Made by a program: the position numbers and the translations under genes. From contig JADGJC010000144.1 in the NCBI GenBank assembly GCA_027596075.1, positions 35,619-99,618 on the forward strand: 64,000 bases of DNA, given 5' to 3'. The notes beneath the pieces are model-generated. The model searched no databases. It worked only from the letters and a program-made list of their open reading frames with translations, and was not told where the DNA came from. This document shows, in pieces, positions 34,263 through 46,787 of the stretch (its first letter is position 1; the number at the start of each line of letters is the position of its first letter). The DNA comes from Rhizophlyctis rosea (taxonomy: Eukaryota > Chytridiomycota > Chytridiomycetes > Rhizophlyctidales > Rhizophlyctidaceae).

Positions 34263-37021
34263 ATGGTCGCCCCAACCCACCATCCTACAACCCAACCATC
34301 CCAATCCACCCCTACCTCTCCTCTCGTCTCTCCCACCGGATTCACAGTCCCACCACCCTTCATCACCCGGTCAGATGTCAAAGACACAATCCAAAAAACA
34401 TCGGCATTGGTGAAGGCGGCAGCAAAGTATAGGGCGACGCTGGGATTACTTGCAGCTGTGACAGGGGATTTGGCGGATGCGATTGGCGATTTGTCGAGAT
34501 GTAGATCGGTGGTGGCGGTGTCGAGGGGGGAAACGGGGGGTATGTTTTCGTGTTTTTGAGTGGGATGGGGTGTTGTATTGTGTAGGTTGAAATGGCGGCT
34601 GATGTGTACTCTTTGCGCGTTGTAGAGGCTATGAAGCATGTTGGGGAGCTGCATGCGTTGATGTCGAGACAGTTGCGGGAACTGGTAAGCTGAATGCAAG
34701 GTGATTGGTCTCGTGAGAGATTGTGTGCTCATAAAATATCAATTCCAGGCGGAGCGAGTGCAAAGAGACGTTGAAGAGCCTGTACATAAGAGTATTGATG
34801 AGCATAACGCGCATGTTGCGGTAAGTTTTGCTGCGATCACAACCGGCCCAATCATTCATCAATGATGGGGTTAAACTTGAAGTTAGCAAAACTAAACCTT
34901 TCTTTGCGACGTCAGTGGAATGAGAAGAATATCTTGCAGATGAAGAATGGCATCCAAGATAAGATTAAGAAGGCTGAATCTGAGACGCGGAAGAAGAAAT
35001 CTCGAGATCCGGATCAGTTACAGCAGGTAGGACGTGCCATTCAATCGGAGTGTACTAGATAGACGCTCGGTCTGACACGCCGACTTGTCACTTCAACAGG
35101 CACTCAAGAATCTCAACGCATACACAGCTGAACTTCACGACCTGAAGTTTGTGCATCAGCGAGCGATATTGAACGAGGAGACTCGTAATGTCAGGAAAAT
35201 TCAATCTCATTGGAGCGCCCTACTTCGCCGCCAGAGTGAAATGCATTCGGGATGGGGACTCAGCGGATACAAAATCGCAGAGGAGCTGGTGAAACCTATT
35301 GGTGCTGAATCGCAGAATGGTAGCTTACCCAGAAGTCAGGATGATGTGAAGGGAGCGGAGAAGTACGGGGCCAGTCGGCAATCTATGGATCAGGAGCGGG
35401 CGAAGGCGCTGCAGAGGGAAAGGACATCAAATGCTGCTGTTGGGCCATTACCACTTCGACCATCATCAGCTGGCCCACCACCTCGTACCGACTCGAAGCA
35501 ACAACAACAACAACAACCACAAAATTATAAAACCGTAGCGGGTCCTCATAATCCACAAAACAATGGAACAACACAATCACAACCATCATCGAAATTGGGT
35601 CCTGAATTCATATCCAGTAGTGCCCCAGCTTCGCATACTCATTTGTCGCGACGCGGATCATTAGACAGCAACACTGGATCATTCACGAACGCTATACAGC
35701 TGGATACCCCCTTGCTAGGAAGTCTCTCCCTCGAACGAACCTCATCATCATCAACACTGGATGACGTCAAACTAGCAAGATCACCTCATATACCGGTCAC
35801 AGCCACCAATAACTCTTCATTAGCATCGACCCTTTCGGTCACACCGGCAGCGACCGTCAAACAGCCTCAACCACCATCAGTTACAACAACCGCCGCTACG
35901 ATCCCGCCAGTTGCAGCGACGACGGCAGTACCATCAACAACAACAGCAACAACCACACCCGCAATACCGCCCCACGTCACCCAAACCGCCACCCCACCCC
36001 CCTCACCACCAACTTTACCCCAATCAGCTCTCACTAAACCCGCTACAACAAACGACGACAAAACCAAAGATAAAGAAAAGAAGCGAGTCCGGTTCCCGCA
36101 TCAACAGCCCATCGCGACCGTCGCGACGGAATCAGATTCTGAAGACGAGGATTTGACGTCTCTGGAAGTCCCTACGCATCCCACGACGGCCACACCAGGC
36201 AACCTCCAATCAACCCTCTCCACTCTCTACCCCCACATTTTCGGCAGCGAGCGACCGGCACTGAGCAGCGTTCCCGTCCAACGTGTCGCTGTTTCCGGGA
36301 AAGACAGTTCGGGAAGCGTCGGCAGCGCCTCAGGCCTAAATCTAATGAATAGTAATCCGACGAAAGGGAGCGTGACGCCGCCTTCTGCAAGTGGGAGCGT
36401 GAGAATGGTAGCGGTGAAGATGCCGGAAGTGTATGTCAGTCAAGAAGCGGATGTGGAGAGTCAGATGGGGAGTGTTGTAGGTGTTAGTGAGAGTTTGGTG
36501 GGGTTACCGAAGGAGGTTGATATGGTGTATGCTATTCATGATTTTACGGCGAGGAGTGCTAAGGAGATGAGTTTGGCTAAGGTTTGTTTGTTTTTGGGGT
36601 CTGTTTTAGGTGTGGGTGCGGTTGGGGGCACAAGTAGATTGAACGGTTCGGCACTTTGCGCACATCCCACAGGGCGATGTCATAACTGTTCGGAAACGCC
36701 AGGGGACGTGGATATATGGGACTAAAGTTCCTCGATCGAAGACTCCGGGAGGAGGAGCGGGGGCAGGGCAACAGGCTGCGAATGCGGCGAATAATAAGTC
36801 GTTTACGGATCGGTTCCGGAGGGGGCCGCCGCAGGCTGGTGGTGGTGGGGCGGGGGAGAGTCAGAGTGGTGGTGCGGCGGGGGAGACGCCCGCTGTTGGG
36901 TGGATTCCTATGGCTTTTGTTGGTAGGTTTCGTTTGGTGTATGGGGTTGGGGAAGTTGTTGAATGTGTGCTGATGCTACTTTCCTTTATTTGGGTTTGCA
37001 GCCAAGTTCAGTCCAAATTGA
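34263..37021 (+). CDS. BAR-superfamily (I-BAR/IMD-like) protein with C-terminal SH3
   Basis: Exons: 34263 to about 34508-34539, 34586-34684, 34749-34820, 34916-35026, 35100-36581, 36673-36922, 37002-37021; about 760 aa. The N-terminal 240 residues are helical and heptad-like (ALVKAAAKYRATLGLLAAV, ELHALMSRQLREL, KDKI-type coils, LHDLKFVHQRAILNEETRN), fitting a membrane-curving BAR/IMD dimer. A long Ser/Thr/Pro/Gln-rich linker follows. The SH3 domain begins near residue 658 (DMVYAIHDFTARSAKEMSL, then GDVITVRKRQGTWIYG) and ends GWIPMAFVAKFSPN, with a Gly/Pro-rich insertion of about 60 residues before GWIP. It should couple membrane shape to actin. The first splice junction does not keep frame with the obvious GTATGT donor at 34540 (see findings). 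Confidence 0.8.
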
Positions 37022-38631
37022 TGGGTACCATGTCAGGGACGTAGATGATGGTGCATAGTTGAGAGTTGCAGGAACGGACTCTTTTTTTTTTTTTTTCCTT
37101 TTTCGTTGGAGGGAGTAAAAATTGCTCCCGTTTTGTTTTATGTTTTTGGTGTATGTTTTTTTCTGTTACGATTTTTCCTCTTGAGGAAATATGTCCTTTC
37201 TGTTTACATGTCCGTGTTTTGGGAGTTGTTTGTGAAGAAAATAGTAAATGTTTTTTTTTGTTTTTGTTTTGGGTCGTTAGTGTCCTGGTGTTTATACAGT
37301 ATAGAAATGTTTGTTTTGGTTTGTTTTGGTGTGGTGTGTATGGGTCGAGTTTAATGTAAAAGATGAGGGTTGAGGGAATGATACTTACATCGGAAACTGT
37401 CTATGGGATAGGGTGCGCAGAACACGCCCATTGATTGGGCTGTCCAACTGGTGTAGCGAACATCGCTGTTGTTGCGTTGGGGATGAAAACTGCCATTCTT
37501 TGATTCGGGCAAAGTTCCTTTACTACATGGTTCTTTCGAGCAATCAGCGACAGAAAACAGCAACCGGCAGCTGCCAGCAAACTGCTTTCGGGTCTACGCC
37601 ATCGCTTCGGGTCCGTAACAATTTGTCTTATACGCAATCACGGATCGGCGGCATCTGCACATATGGCGTCAAACACCGATGAAGAGGAGTAGTGGCTTCA
37701 TATGGCTTTCTATTCTCCTAAGTTGTGGTGAGTTGCCCGCTTTCGCACTGGCATTTGCCCATCGTATGGCCATCCATTGCTCCAATGCCTTACGTGGCTG
37801 CAGTATGCTACTGAGTCGATTTGCTTACATGCTATGTGCTAGTTGCATAGGTGTCTCCGACTTGATGGACCAATGTAGAGCGCCCGTTCTGCCATGTCAC
37901 ATCGTCAACGATACTGCCGCGGAATTGGGTTAGGGTGGGTCGGCACCCTATGGCGGACTCTTCAATAGCGTGTAGCCGCATGTTACAGGGAGATGATGAC
38001 AGATATTCTGGTTGAATGTCACGGCTCCATATCAAGATATTATGGCATCCGATTGAACAGTATTTGGTTTACATTTCGTCCATTGCGGCAGTCAAAATCT
38101 TTCGACATCTGCGGGACCATTATGCCGCGTCTACCATGTCATTGGCTCCAGGTGAGCATTTGATCATCCGAAATGGAGAGCATCGTCAGTAATACCAGGC
38201 TAAGTATACCTCGAAGCTTTCTGCACGTTCGGCATGGCCCTGACTGCAAAGAAGTTTTCAAAATTGATATCTTCAAAAAGGGATACCGAGAAGGGTAAAA
38301 GGACCCTGAATCGCTGTGCCACTTCGGTCGGCACAGCCCAAACACAAATGCAGGAAATGGAACGTGCTCAAGCCACAAAATAGAATGTTCCACATTCTCA
38401 CAAACGAGATCGTGTCAATGCTGACGTGAGCAGATATCCTCCATTTTATTTTTCAGATCTCAGCCTTTGAAAACAAAATCTTCAACGCAAATGAAGCACC
38501 CTCCCAAACCATCAACAGCAAAAAACCGTACGGGTCGCCACCACTTTTATTCCGGCAACTGAAATCATCGACAGGCATATGGCATCCATCGTCCCACCCG
38601 TAATCGGACTGGTTCACCAACCCCATAGGAA
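37022..38631. other. Intergenic, no supported gene
   Basis: Starts with a T/G-rich 3' flank containing a poly-T run (37080-37096). Open frames around 37400-37950 are short and featureless. The right part should hold the DUF1003 gene promoter. Confidence 0.45.
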
Positions 38632-41105
38632 ATGAACGGTCGGAACAATAGCAAGAAGCGGGATGATGGTGTTTTGCAGGGAGCAGCTGTGGGAGGCGCG
38701 TCAAATCTGCTTGGAGACCCGCATGCACATATGCAGACCAACGAACTCACCATGAACAGCATGGAGCTGCGCGCCCTTGCCAGCGCTGCCTCCTTACATC
38801 CAGAAGCAGATACAACTCCCAGCAACGAATCATTGTACAGAGGAGACGGCGAAGGCACTCCGCTCATACCGTTACTCGACACGACGCGGATGCCAATTGC
38901 GGATGCGGAGGGGTTACGGGAGAGGCGGACGAACCATAACCGGCAGGGCACTGACGAGTCGGACATAGAAGACATCAAAAGGAGGAACCAAGGGATGGGT
39001 GATGGGCAGCGTGGAGGAGGGTACTTTGGCAGCCGACGCGGCTCATATGATGCAAATATAGCAAGTCCACTAATGACCTCACCCTCCTTCACATCCGACG
39101 GAGCCAATTCCCCAGACATCTCCCACGGCTGCGTCATCTGCCAACGACCCCTCCGCTCCCCATCCGACGAAGGCATCATCCCCCTCAAACGGATCAAACC
39201 CCGTTTCATGCGCCACCTCAAACGGATGTTCCCCACGCGCAACTTCAACGTCCAGGATGGCTACCTATGCGTTCGAGACGTCCAGGCTGTGCTCTCCTCT
39301 CGCATTGAGCACCTCCTGGAGGAGGATCGCTCGCAATTCTCACGTCTGCAGGAAGATGCGATGAAGAACGCTGCGCAGTATGAGCTTGAGGAGGAGCATT
39401 GGCAGGATATATTTGAGAAGAAGCCTACGTTGGGGGAGGCGTCTGCGGATCTTGTTGCTGAGTGGGGTGGGTCTTGGAAGTTTTTGATTGGGTTGTTGGG
39501 GTTTTTGGCGATTTGGATGATGTAGGTACTCTGCTCCACGTCGATGCATGGTCTCATTCGTGATATTTGTCTCACTGTACATCATTCGATCAATCCAGAA
39601 TCAATTTGATCCTCGGTAAATTCGGTAGTGCATGGGATGAGGTGAGTTTTGCGGTCGGGTTCTCATCAGAATTGACCCTGCTGTTGACCAACCTATGTTA
39701 GTATCCCTTTGTCCTCCTCAACTTGTTCTTATCCACTCTCGCGGCTACACAAGCACCCATCATCATGATGTCTCAGAATCGACAAGCGGAACGAGACAGA
39801 GCTCAAGATGTGAGTAGATATGTATCGAAAAGGTACATCGGATGCCGTCACTGAGAAAATTCACATCCGAAAGAACTATATCAGCAAAATAACGATGCGA
39901 ACCGAACTCCACGTCCGCCATCTCGACGCCAAAATGGACCACCTCCTCTCGTACCAATGGAAACGCCTCCTCGAAATCCAAGAACTCCAAATCGATCTCC
40001 TCCAAATCCTACAAGCTCAGAACCGCTCCCCCACCAGCTCTATCAAACCACGACCATCCCGCGAGGGATCACCGAAATCCTCCTCTCGCCGGTACTGGAC
40101 TATCCAAACCCAACCCGACGAACATCTAGACATGCTGCTGAAACATTATTTCAAGCTTGTTGATAGTGGGAAGGATTATTTGCTCTTTAGTCGGTGGCAT
40201 GAGGAAGGGGATAATTTTGTTGGAGTGTTGAGTGGGGTGGAGGTTGAGTGGAAGAGGGAGAGTATTTTGAAGAGTTTGAGGTATGAGGTTGGGTTTTTGG
40301 GGATGGGGGCTACGTTGGATGATGTGTTGAGTGGGGAGGGGACGGTGGAGTTGAGGAATGATTTTGATATGCCCGGGATGGAAATGGCTGGTGAGCTGGG
40401 GTTTTTTCAAATTTGGGACCATTGATTTGAGAGTGTGGCTCTGACGTTGTTAGCGCAGGCCGTCTGATACGAGTAGAAATGCACACACCCAACCGAATAT
40501 TCACGTACGCCAACGGCGAACTACCTCCACGCTATAAACCATCCTTCGCAACAAATCGCGTTGAGCGCATTTCAGACTTTTGGAAAATGCGAGTAAACCG
40601 TCTTGTTCTAACCTACGCCCCACCACCCCTGGTAGCAGTCGTCGACCTTTCTGCCGGTCAGACCCTCCGCAGAATAGACGCATCCTTCTTCTCAACACCA
40701 AACCAAAAACACGCCACATTATATTGTGTCGGTCATCGGATTGCAGCTGATGGGAACATATGGCTTTCGCATTTGGTTGGACCCCGCCCGTTGCCGGATG
40801 AATGGAAGGAAGTAGCACGCTGTGAGTGGCCGGAAGTTGGGAAAGCGCGACCCAGTGCTACGAGTTTTCCGCCTGATGGTGGGGAAGGGAAGGAGATCAA
40901 GTTGCCAGGAGTCAGGTGGAAGGCGTCGACCGATCTAGGGGAGGAAGCGGAGGCTCCCATCAATGTGCCTTTGGATTTAAAGTTGAGGGGTCCCGGGAGA
41001 TATTTGTTCTATTGTGCGGAAACGAGGGTTGCGTTTCATGGCATCTTTGAGGACGTACATGACGGTGGTCGCATTCGAGACGGGACGGTGGGAGAAGCTT
41101 CCTGA
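38632..41105 (+). CDS. DUF1003 membrane protein with long C-terminal extension
   Basis: Five exons: 38632-39521, 39599-39641, 39702-39809, 39874-40390, 40459-41105, exactly 735 codons (734 aa). The DUF1003 core is clear: CVICQRPL (C167, C170), MRHLKRMFP, DGYLCVRD, ERKPTLGE-type segment, WGGSWKFLIG with a first membrane helix (about 284-303), a second helix LLNLFLSTLAATQAPIIM, then MSQNRQAERDR and the helical DHLLSYQWKRLLEIQELQ. DUF1003 has no established function; bacterial members are small two-helix proteins. Here a disordered N-terminus of about 160 residues and a C-terminal extension of about 330 residues are added; the extension contains DEWKEVARCEWPEVGK and GRYLFYCAETRVAFHG and is probably a separate folded domain I do not recognise. 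Confidence 0.85.
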
Positions 41106-42685
41106 ATCGGGAATAAGTAGAATAATCATTGCGTGGATAGGACTCACGGCTGGGTCTGTAGGTCAGATCTGGCTGGGGGCAACGTATCACACGCTTCGGA
41201 GGAGTGTTTGATTGTAGATATTGATGAATATAGGAGCATAGTATCATTTTTTGCTGACGGCATACAGTGGGCCGAAATGATCGAGGCAGAGGGCAACATT
41301 TTGGATCGTGGAAGCTTAACGGACGGAACATCGGCATGGTGGACATGGTCAAGACTCCGGCGGCAAACGGCAGAAGTGAATGATGATCGTCGGGCATCAT
41401 ATGATTATCTTGGAAAGTGATACATGGAAGTTGCTCATTCTAAGGTATTGGACTTGGAACGCGAGGGTCGTTGGCTGCTGGTGACGCGATCATATGAAAT
41501 AAGTGTTCAGTCGGGCACGACTTTGTTCTCAACCCCATTCATCCACACCGAAAGCCAATGACTCGGACACTCTGACATTCATTCGTCTCATCTCACGCAA
41601 CCTTGTGATTGACATTGATTTTTGCGGTCCCAACTTATCATGACAACAGCAAGTCCGATCAGGTGTAATTGCATCGCACTGATGTTTCTTGCTCATTATC
41701 GGTGGAAAGGTGTCGACGTCAAAACTACACGAGATATGACATTCCCATGATTGTGGCTGCATTTGTAGAATCCTGCCAGAACGGTTCCCAGTATCAAACC
41801 ATCTTTGACAGCAGCTGGGAGCCTGCCCTTCACTCCCGGGAAGATGTGGGCAGTCTTTTAGTTTGTCACCGCGGCTACCTTGATTCTGAAATGCATCGTC
41901 ACAAATATGCCATCCCACGACGGTCTCATGGCGGTGAATTCAGGGCGGGGACACTCAATGTTGATAAAAGAGATCCCAACCACGTGGGAGCACGGCTACC
42001 AATTGAATTTGTGTGGAACAGTATGAATTTTCGATGGTCAGGTCCAGTCCTCATTTACAGGCCTTATTCAAAAAGTAGGGCTCGCAGCTTAGCGTGGAGG
42101 CTAACGTACAGACCAACGTAAAAGAGCTTGCGCAAAGAGCACGGAGCAGCCGAAAACTGAAAGGAGTTTCGAAGGGCTCCGAAGTGAATCGACTGATGTA
42201 GGGCCCGGTGGACGACCTCGGAGCATTTTGATATTGTGTGCACAGCGACAGGTTGTTGATCGCAGAGATTAGGTCAGGTATTCTGTACTCCGCCTGACCA
42301 CGATTCCTGTAGTTCATGCATATGCTGAGGATAAAGGTTGTTGATGGCCAGTGACGAAACTTGCCGCAACTCTCTTCGCCATCACGACAAAGGATCCACC
42401 ATGATCGAATGCTTGACCGGAAATCTGCAAATCCCTCAGATTGACATATGTTCCTGGCAGGACTTTGTTGGTGCGCCACAAAATATCCCCTTCCGGGTAT
42501 GAAAGATTGCACCTGCCTGTTTTCAAACGTTGGGAACTCTCTCGTCCCCATCACTCTTCGAAAAATGGTTCAATCAAATACATAAGGCAAGCGGCGCTGT
42601 AGATGACTGAGCATGAATAGCCATTGACACATATACACTTTGAATACTCTTCGCTGGCACAGCGCTCACCCTAAGTCTGTTCAAC
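41106..42685. other. Intergenic, no supported gene
   Basis: Open frames at + 41133-41420, + 41669-42121 and - 42554-42051 were considered and have no family features. The first could be a further 3' exon of the DUF1003 gene, but the preceding frame already ends in a stop. Confidence 0.4.
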
Positions 42686-43457
42686 ATGGGAGTGTGGACC
42701 TACTTTCACTATGCTAACGATGCCGCAAAAAGGCATCAAATTGATTGGGACAAGGCCGTCAACCTCACCAGTCTGTATGACTACTTTGAAATAGGACCAG
42801 ACTACAGTAGTTACAAAGAGTCTGTAGAAGAAGAGCCAGGCTCTGGAAGTGGGGAAGCAGGAAAGCAAGTCAAAGAAGGGATACTGGAATCGGCGACGGA
42901 TACCTCGTCTTCTTCTGGGTCGAATCCTGTGAAGCACTCCGGTCCAGCGGATACCGCCTCCTCCTCCTCTCGAGACCCACCATCCAGAACTCGCTGGAAC
43001 CATATGCCAATCCTTTGGCTACATCGAGCGCGACTCCGCCGAACTTTTCAATTCCCTCCAAACCACCGATCCCCTCCCTCGTACCCAAACTACCCGTATT
43101 TACTTTCGCACCGACGACACCGATATCATCTGGTGCTTCCATTTCATCCGTCCTTCCGTCATTGTTGGCACATTCCGTCCTGGCCACGCTGTAATCCAGG
43201 CCTACGTCAAGGGGCGCATGGTCGGCCATTCACCTCCTACCAGCGACGATGACGACCCAGAGAGCACCTTCCGTGATGAGTACATCCTGTCCGTCTGCAC
43301 ACAGCATGAAGCACGATGTATTGAACGGGACGCTGACACCATCCAATCTGCTCTTTGGAATGACATCAACGCATCTGAAAGTCGGCAATTGGGGCAACGA
43401 TTGGATGGGTACAAATTCAAGGGCTGGAGGTACTTACACATGGGTGAACAAGTTTGA
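42686..43457 (+). CDS. Orphan hypothetical protein, exon structure uncertain
   Basis: Two good coding stretches in different frames. The first starts at ATG 42686 (MGVWTYFHYANDAAKRHQID, LYDYFEIGPDYSSYKE) and becomes Ser/Gly-rich. The second is open from about 42925 to 43457 and has a strong C-ending codon pattern (FGYIERDSAELFNSL, RIYFRTDDTDIIWCFHF, RPSVIVGTFRPGHAVIQAYV, DEYILSVCTQHEARC). They are probably joined by an intron whose borders I cannot fix; acceptors exist at about 42947 and 42987. No family recognised. The 3' end may also continue into another exon. Confidence 0.5.
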
Positions 43458-44099
43458 GCAGGATTGGAGACTTACAAACCAATTCATGGGTCTGAACCCG
43501 ACGATGCAGCAGGCAATCATTACGAAGATGTTTGGGTTTTAGGTAGTATAGTTTGTGCAGGCATGTGGCTGATGGCAACCTAATCATGAGGGAGAGACTG
43601 CGTCGGTGGGCTTCATCCCGTCGTGCAGCAAAATTTGGAATGCTGTTGTCACCCAGTTCACCCCAGTTACTGCGTCCACTGCAAGTGAACTCAAAATTGT
43701 TCGGCGGGTACACATACAAGGGTGTAGCTACTACTATAGTTGGCTGATCAACTCGAATGAGAATCAACGTTCTGTATGCATTTAGTGGCTAAATCTATCC
43801 ATGCAATTTCTGTCTTTGCAAAGATATCCGGGTCTTCACAGAGTACGCCAAACAACATTTGGAGGGGTACTATCATCTGCCCCAACATATTTCTTGCTCA
43901 AAAGAAAACTAACATATCGTTGGCATATTGAACGTATAAACGCCACTGAAAAGGCATGCGTTTTGCATACAGCCTGCTCGAAGGCGCAATTAAGACCGAG
44001 AGTGTTTCTTGATCGGCATTCCGTCCACCATCAGCAAAGACTGGAAATACCTTTCAAACCTTATAAGTGCGCAGTTCTTTATAAACGTAAAACATGAGT
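43458..44099. other. Intergenic left of the tRNA
   Basis: No gene or repeat recognised. The short A/T-rich segment just before 44100 is compatible with a tRNA 5' flank. Confidence 0.45.
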
Positions 44100-44172
44100 G
44101 GGCACGTGGTAAAGTGGACAATACGTCCGCCTCCGGAGCGGAAGATCGCAGGTTCGATCCCTGCCGTGCTCG
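44100..44172 (+). tRNA. tRNA-Arg (anticodon CCG)
   Basis: A 73-nt cloverleaf can be drawn: acceptor GGGCACG pairs with CGTGCTC (one G-T pair), D arm with GTA/TAC, anticodon stem TCCGC/GCGGA around loop CTCCGGA (anticodon CCG, codon CGG), variable loop AGATC, T stem GCAGG/CCTGC with loop TTCGATC, and discriminator G. No intron. A TTTT run at 44176-44179 follows as a Pol III terminator. Confidence 0.93.
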
Positions 44173-45357
44173 TAATTTTGTACTGTAAAAGTAATTTTCA
44201 ACCCCTTGAGCAATGAGGGAGTCCTTCGCGATGGAAATTTTGACGAACGTGGAGTCTCTGCGTTGCGCTTGGTTTTGCTGTGGGACAGACCTACGTACAT
44301 GCAAAGGTGGCGCAATCGTTTTGCGCTCCTGGTGTTTGACACACACTAAGCGCCACGAAAGCGCCATGAAGGAAAACGTCGGATCTTTGGGTCAAGCACC
44401 TCCGATTCCAACTCAGCGATTGCGGGCAAAATCGATGTTTTTGCTCGGTGACAGCCTAACCAGCTCAATGTTATAGGTTGATGCATGAAGGAGAACAATC
44501 AAAGGCTGTACGAAAGGATTTAAAGGCTTACGTCCTGTATATAAATGGATTGTTTCCAATACTTCAATTTTGGAAGTCGATGTCCTCCACACGGTGTGAT
44601 TTACCCGCAAGTAGACAATCTGTCACAAACTTAAGGCAATTGTGCGGAAGAGCTCCCAGCTGGAGGTCCAGTCCAAAGACCTGTGGCGCACCTCGAGAGT
44701 TTCAGTTTGTTCCCATTCCGTTCACATCAACCTGTGAGGAGTTCCATAAAAGTGCAATTGACAAATTAAGCACATTGCGTTGAAGTTCACGGAGCTGAAA
44801 ACAACCAGTAAGATTGGAAAGCGGAGTACAGAGTAGAACAGGCTGTAAAACAATAATGACGATGGTGCAGCGGCATAAACATTCGAACTTCATAATTACT
44901 GGACAGAAACCGGCCAGAGATCTTCGAGAAGCTGCAATGACTGTCCGTTCTTGGATACCGCTGCGTAAATATTTAGGCATATGATTGGTCCGGGTTGCAA
45001 TGAACACCACCTTATAAACTTCCATGGCGAACAGTACTGATGATCGAATTGCTGATAGACGGCCCGTTCTACGGTCTCGGCGCCTGCGACTTCTGTGTTT
45101 TCAGAGTCGGGTCACAAACGCCAAAACAAGCTAAAACTCAGGCAGCCACCGTACACCTCTGGGGGTCCTTCTCGGAAACATTGCATGATGGCATTCGCGA
45201 GTTGCAACTTTTGAAGTTCTCCCTTTCCCCATCGATCACCAATGCCACCATCCTCAATATTGGCTCAGCCGGTGAGAATAAGAGCCATTTCACTTCCTTC
45301 ACATGTCATTGTCTAACCATCATACCAAGGCATCATTGACCTGACCATTTGACAACA
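44173..45357. other. Intergenic, no supported gene
   Basis: Open frames of 65-107 codons on both strands show no family marks. Right end should carry the promoter of the multipass membrane protein. Confidence 0.4.
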
Positions 45358-46545
45358 ATGACTCAATCCATCAAACCCAGCTTGCAGCTCATCGGTTTGA
45401 TCCTCACCGTACTCTTCGTTGCACGCCTGGTCATCATCCCCCCACCGCTTTCCCAAACTGCCAACAACATCATATTCAAACGAGCGACTGCCAACGGTGG
45501 ATTGACCCCAGGATCTATGGGCTACTTCGGGGTAGTGGGCACTGTCGGTTGCATAATTCGCACTCTACGCCTAGCCCACAGGATTTTCCAAAAGCCGCTG
45601 AATCGAGAATGGTACCACTCCTTCCTTCCGAAAGGCCCCGATCACTATCGACGTCTCATCACATTCTGCGCTGAGCTGACCTGGATGGCATATACGCTGG
45701 TTATCGTCATCCTAGCGGGTGAGCTCGGGAGTATCGTGTTCTGGGGTACCCTCGGTGCTTCAATGTACGCAGCATACGAATGTATATTGAGGAATGAAGA
45801 TCCATATCGTTTTCGTGCCACGGAAAGCTGGATCTGTGCATCGTGCCACGAAATCACATGGTTCGATTGGTGTACTATATTGTGGCTACTCGCGGTGTTC
45901 GTGTTTGACCAGCTGGGTATATGGCAGCCAATTAATGCTGGGAAGGTGTCAGCTGCGTGGGGCATAACCTCCGTGTGCATTGCACTCCTTGGTCCTTGGT
46001 TGATTTTTTTGGTCCCTTTGAGCCATTTGATGATCACCATTATGAATTCGCAACTGACAGCCTACTGGTTTCCGCCTGCAGATACGATAGGAGATGGGAT
46101 ATTATTAGTGGTTCATATATCCTTGATTTTGGGGTTGCCCGGACTGTTGTTCGACTTAGGATGCCTGATGATCATGGCGGGGCGGCGGCAGCGGAGGGAT
46201 CATACAGACCTAGAGTTGAGAGAGGATACTGAAAGCCCCAGCGAGCGCGAACGACGGATGGGCATTCGTGATGTCGCACCTACTATTCAACATACCGACC
46301 CTTCTGGATCGATAGCGGTGACGGATGCTTTGCAACCTCAGCCTCTCGATCGACTACCGCTTCCGTCTTCGGAGCTTCCGCTGCTTTACCAGACAGAAGA
46401 AGGAGATCGAGTAACGGATGGTATGCAAACGGTATGCATACGAAAGAAGTATAAGGGCACCCCACTTCAAATAAGCTCATCGTTCATCTCAAGACATCGA
46501 CGTACTTGCCTCAGCCGCCAATGGCTTTTGATAACCAGAAGGTGA
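45358..46545 (+). CDS. Orphan multipass membrane protein
   Basis: One uninterrupted 395-codon frame starting at ATG 45358. Hydrophobic segments are visible at about residues 12-33, 50-70, 105-130, 170-190, 200-230 and 245-275, so roughly six membrane spans, with loops rich in conserved-looking aromatic and Cys residues (ESWICASCHEITWFDWC). The last 115 residues are polar and charged, likely cytosolic. I recognise no family. The final 30 codons (after about 46425) contain two GTATGC sites and look less protein-like, so the true C-terminus may lie in a further exon. Confidence 0.65.
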   Translation: MTQSIKPSLQLIGLILTVLFVARLVIIPPPLSQTANNIIFKRATANGGLTPGSMGYFGVVGTVGCIIRTLRLAHRIFQKPLNREWYHSFLPKGPDHYRRLITFCAELTWMAYTLVIVILAGELGSIVFWGTLGASMYAAYECILRNEDPYRFRATESWICASCHEITWFDWCTILWLLAVFVFDQLGIWQPINAGKVSAAWGITSVCIALLGPWLIFLVPLSHLMITIMNSQLTAYWFPPADTIGDGILLVVHISLILGLPGLLFDLGCLMIMAGRRQRRDHTDLELREDTESPSERERRMGIRDVAPTIQHTDPSGSIAVTDALQPQPLDRLPLPSSELPLLYQTEEGDRVTDGMQTVCIRKKYKGTPLQISSSFISRHRRTCLSRQWLLITRR

Positions 46546-46787
46546 AAGATTGATTTACCAATGTACATGTGGGTGCGCTTTACTACTCCGGGTTTGTCAA
46601 GGAGAAGGTGCTTAAATCTTACTTCATATCTCCAATGAAAGGTGGTGAAAGCTTCGCTATCTCAGCCATGAGGCGAACCATGTTGCCCCAGTCCGATGCA
46701 CGGAGATAAAAAAGTGAGTGTGTTGGCTTCATATTCGCTGTTGGGGTATATACATTTTCGACGAGTTGCACAGCGAGCAGATAGGGC

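Noticed and set aside
41133..41420. Extra 3' exon of the DUF1003 gene
   Set aside because: The preceding frame already ends in a stop at 41105 and no donor/acceptor pair joins them cleanly.
42051..42554. 167-codon minus-strand open frame
   Set aside because: No motif, no codon pattern and no splice partners; expected by chance at this length.
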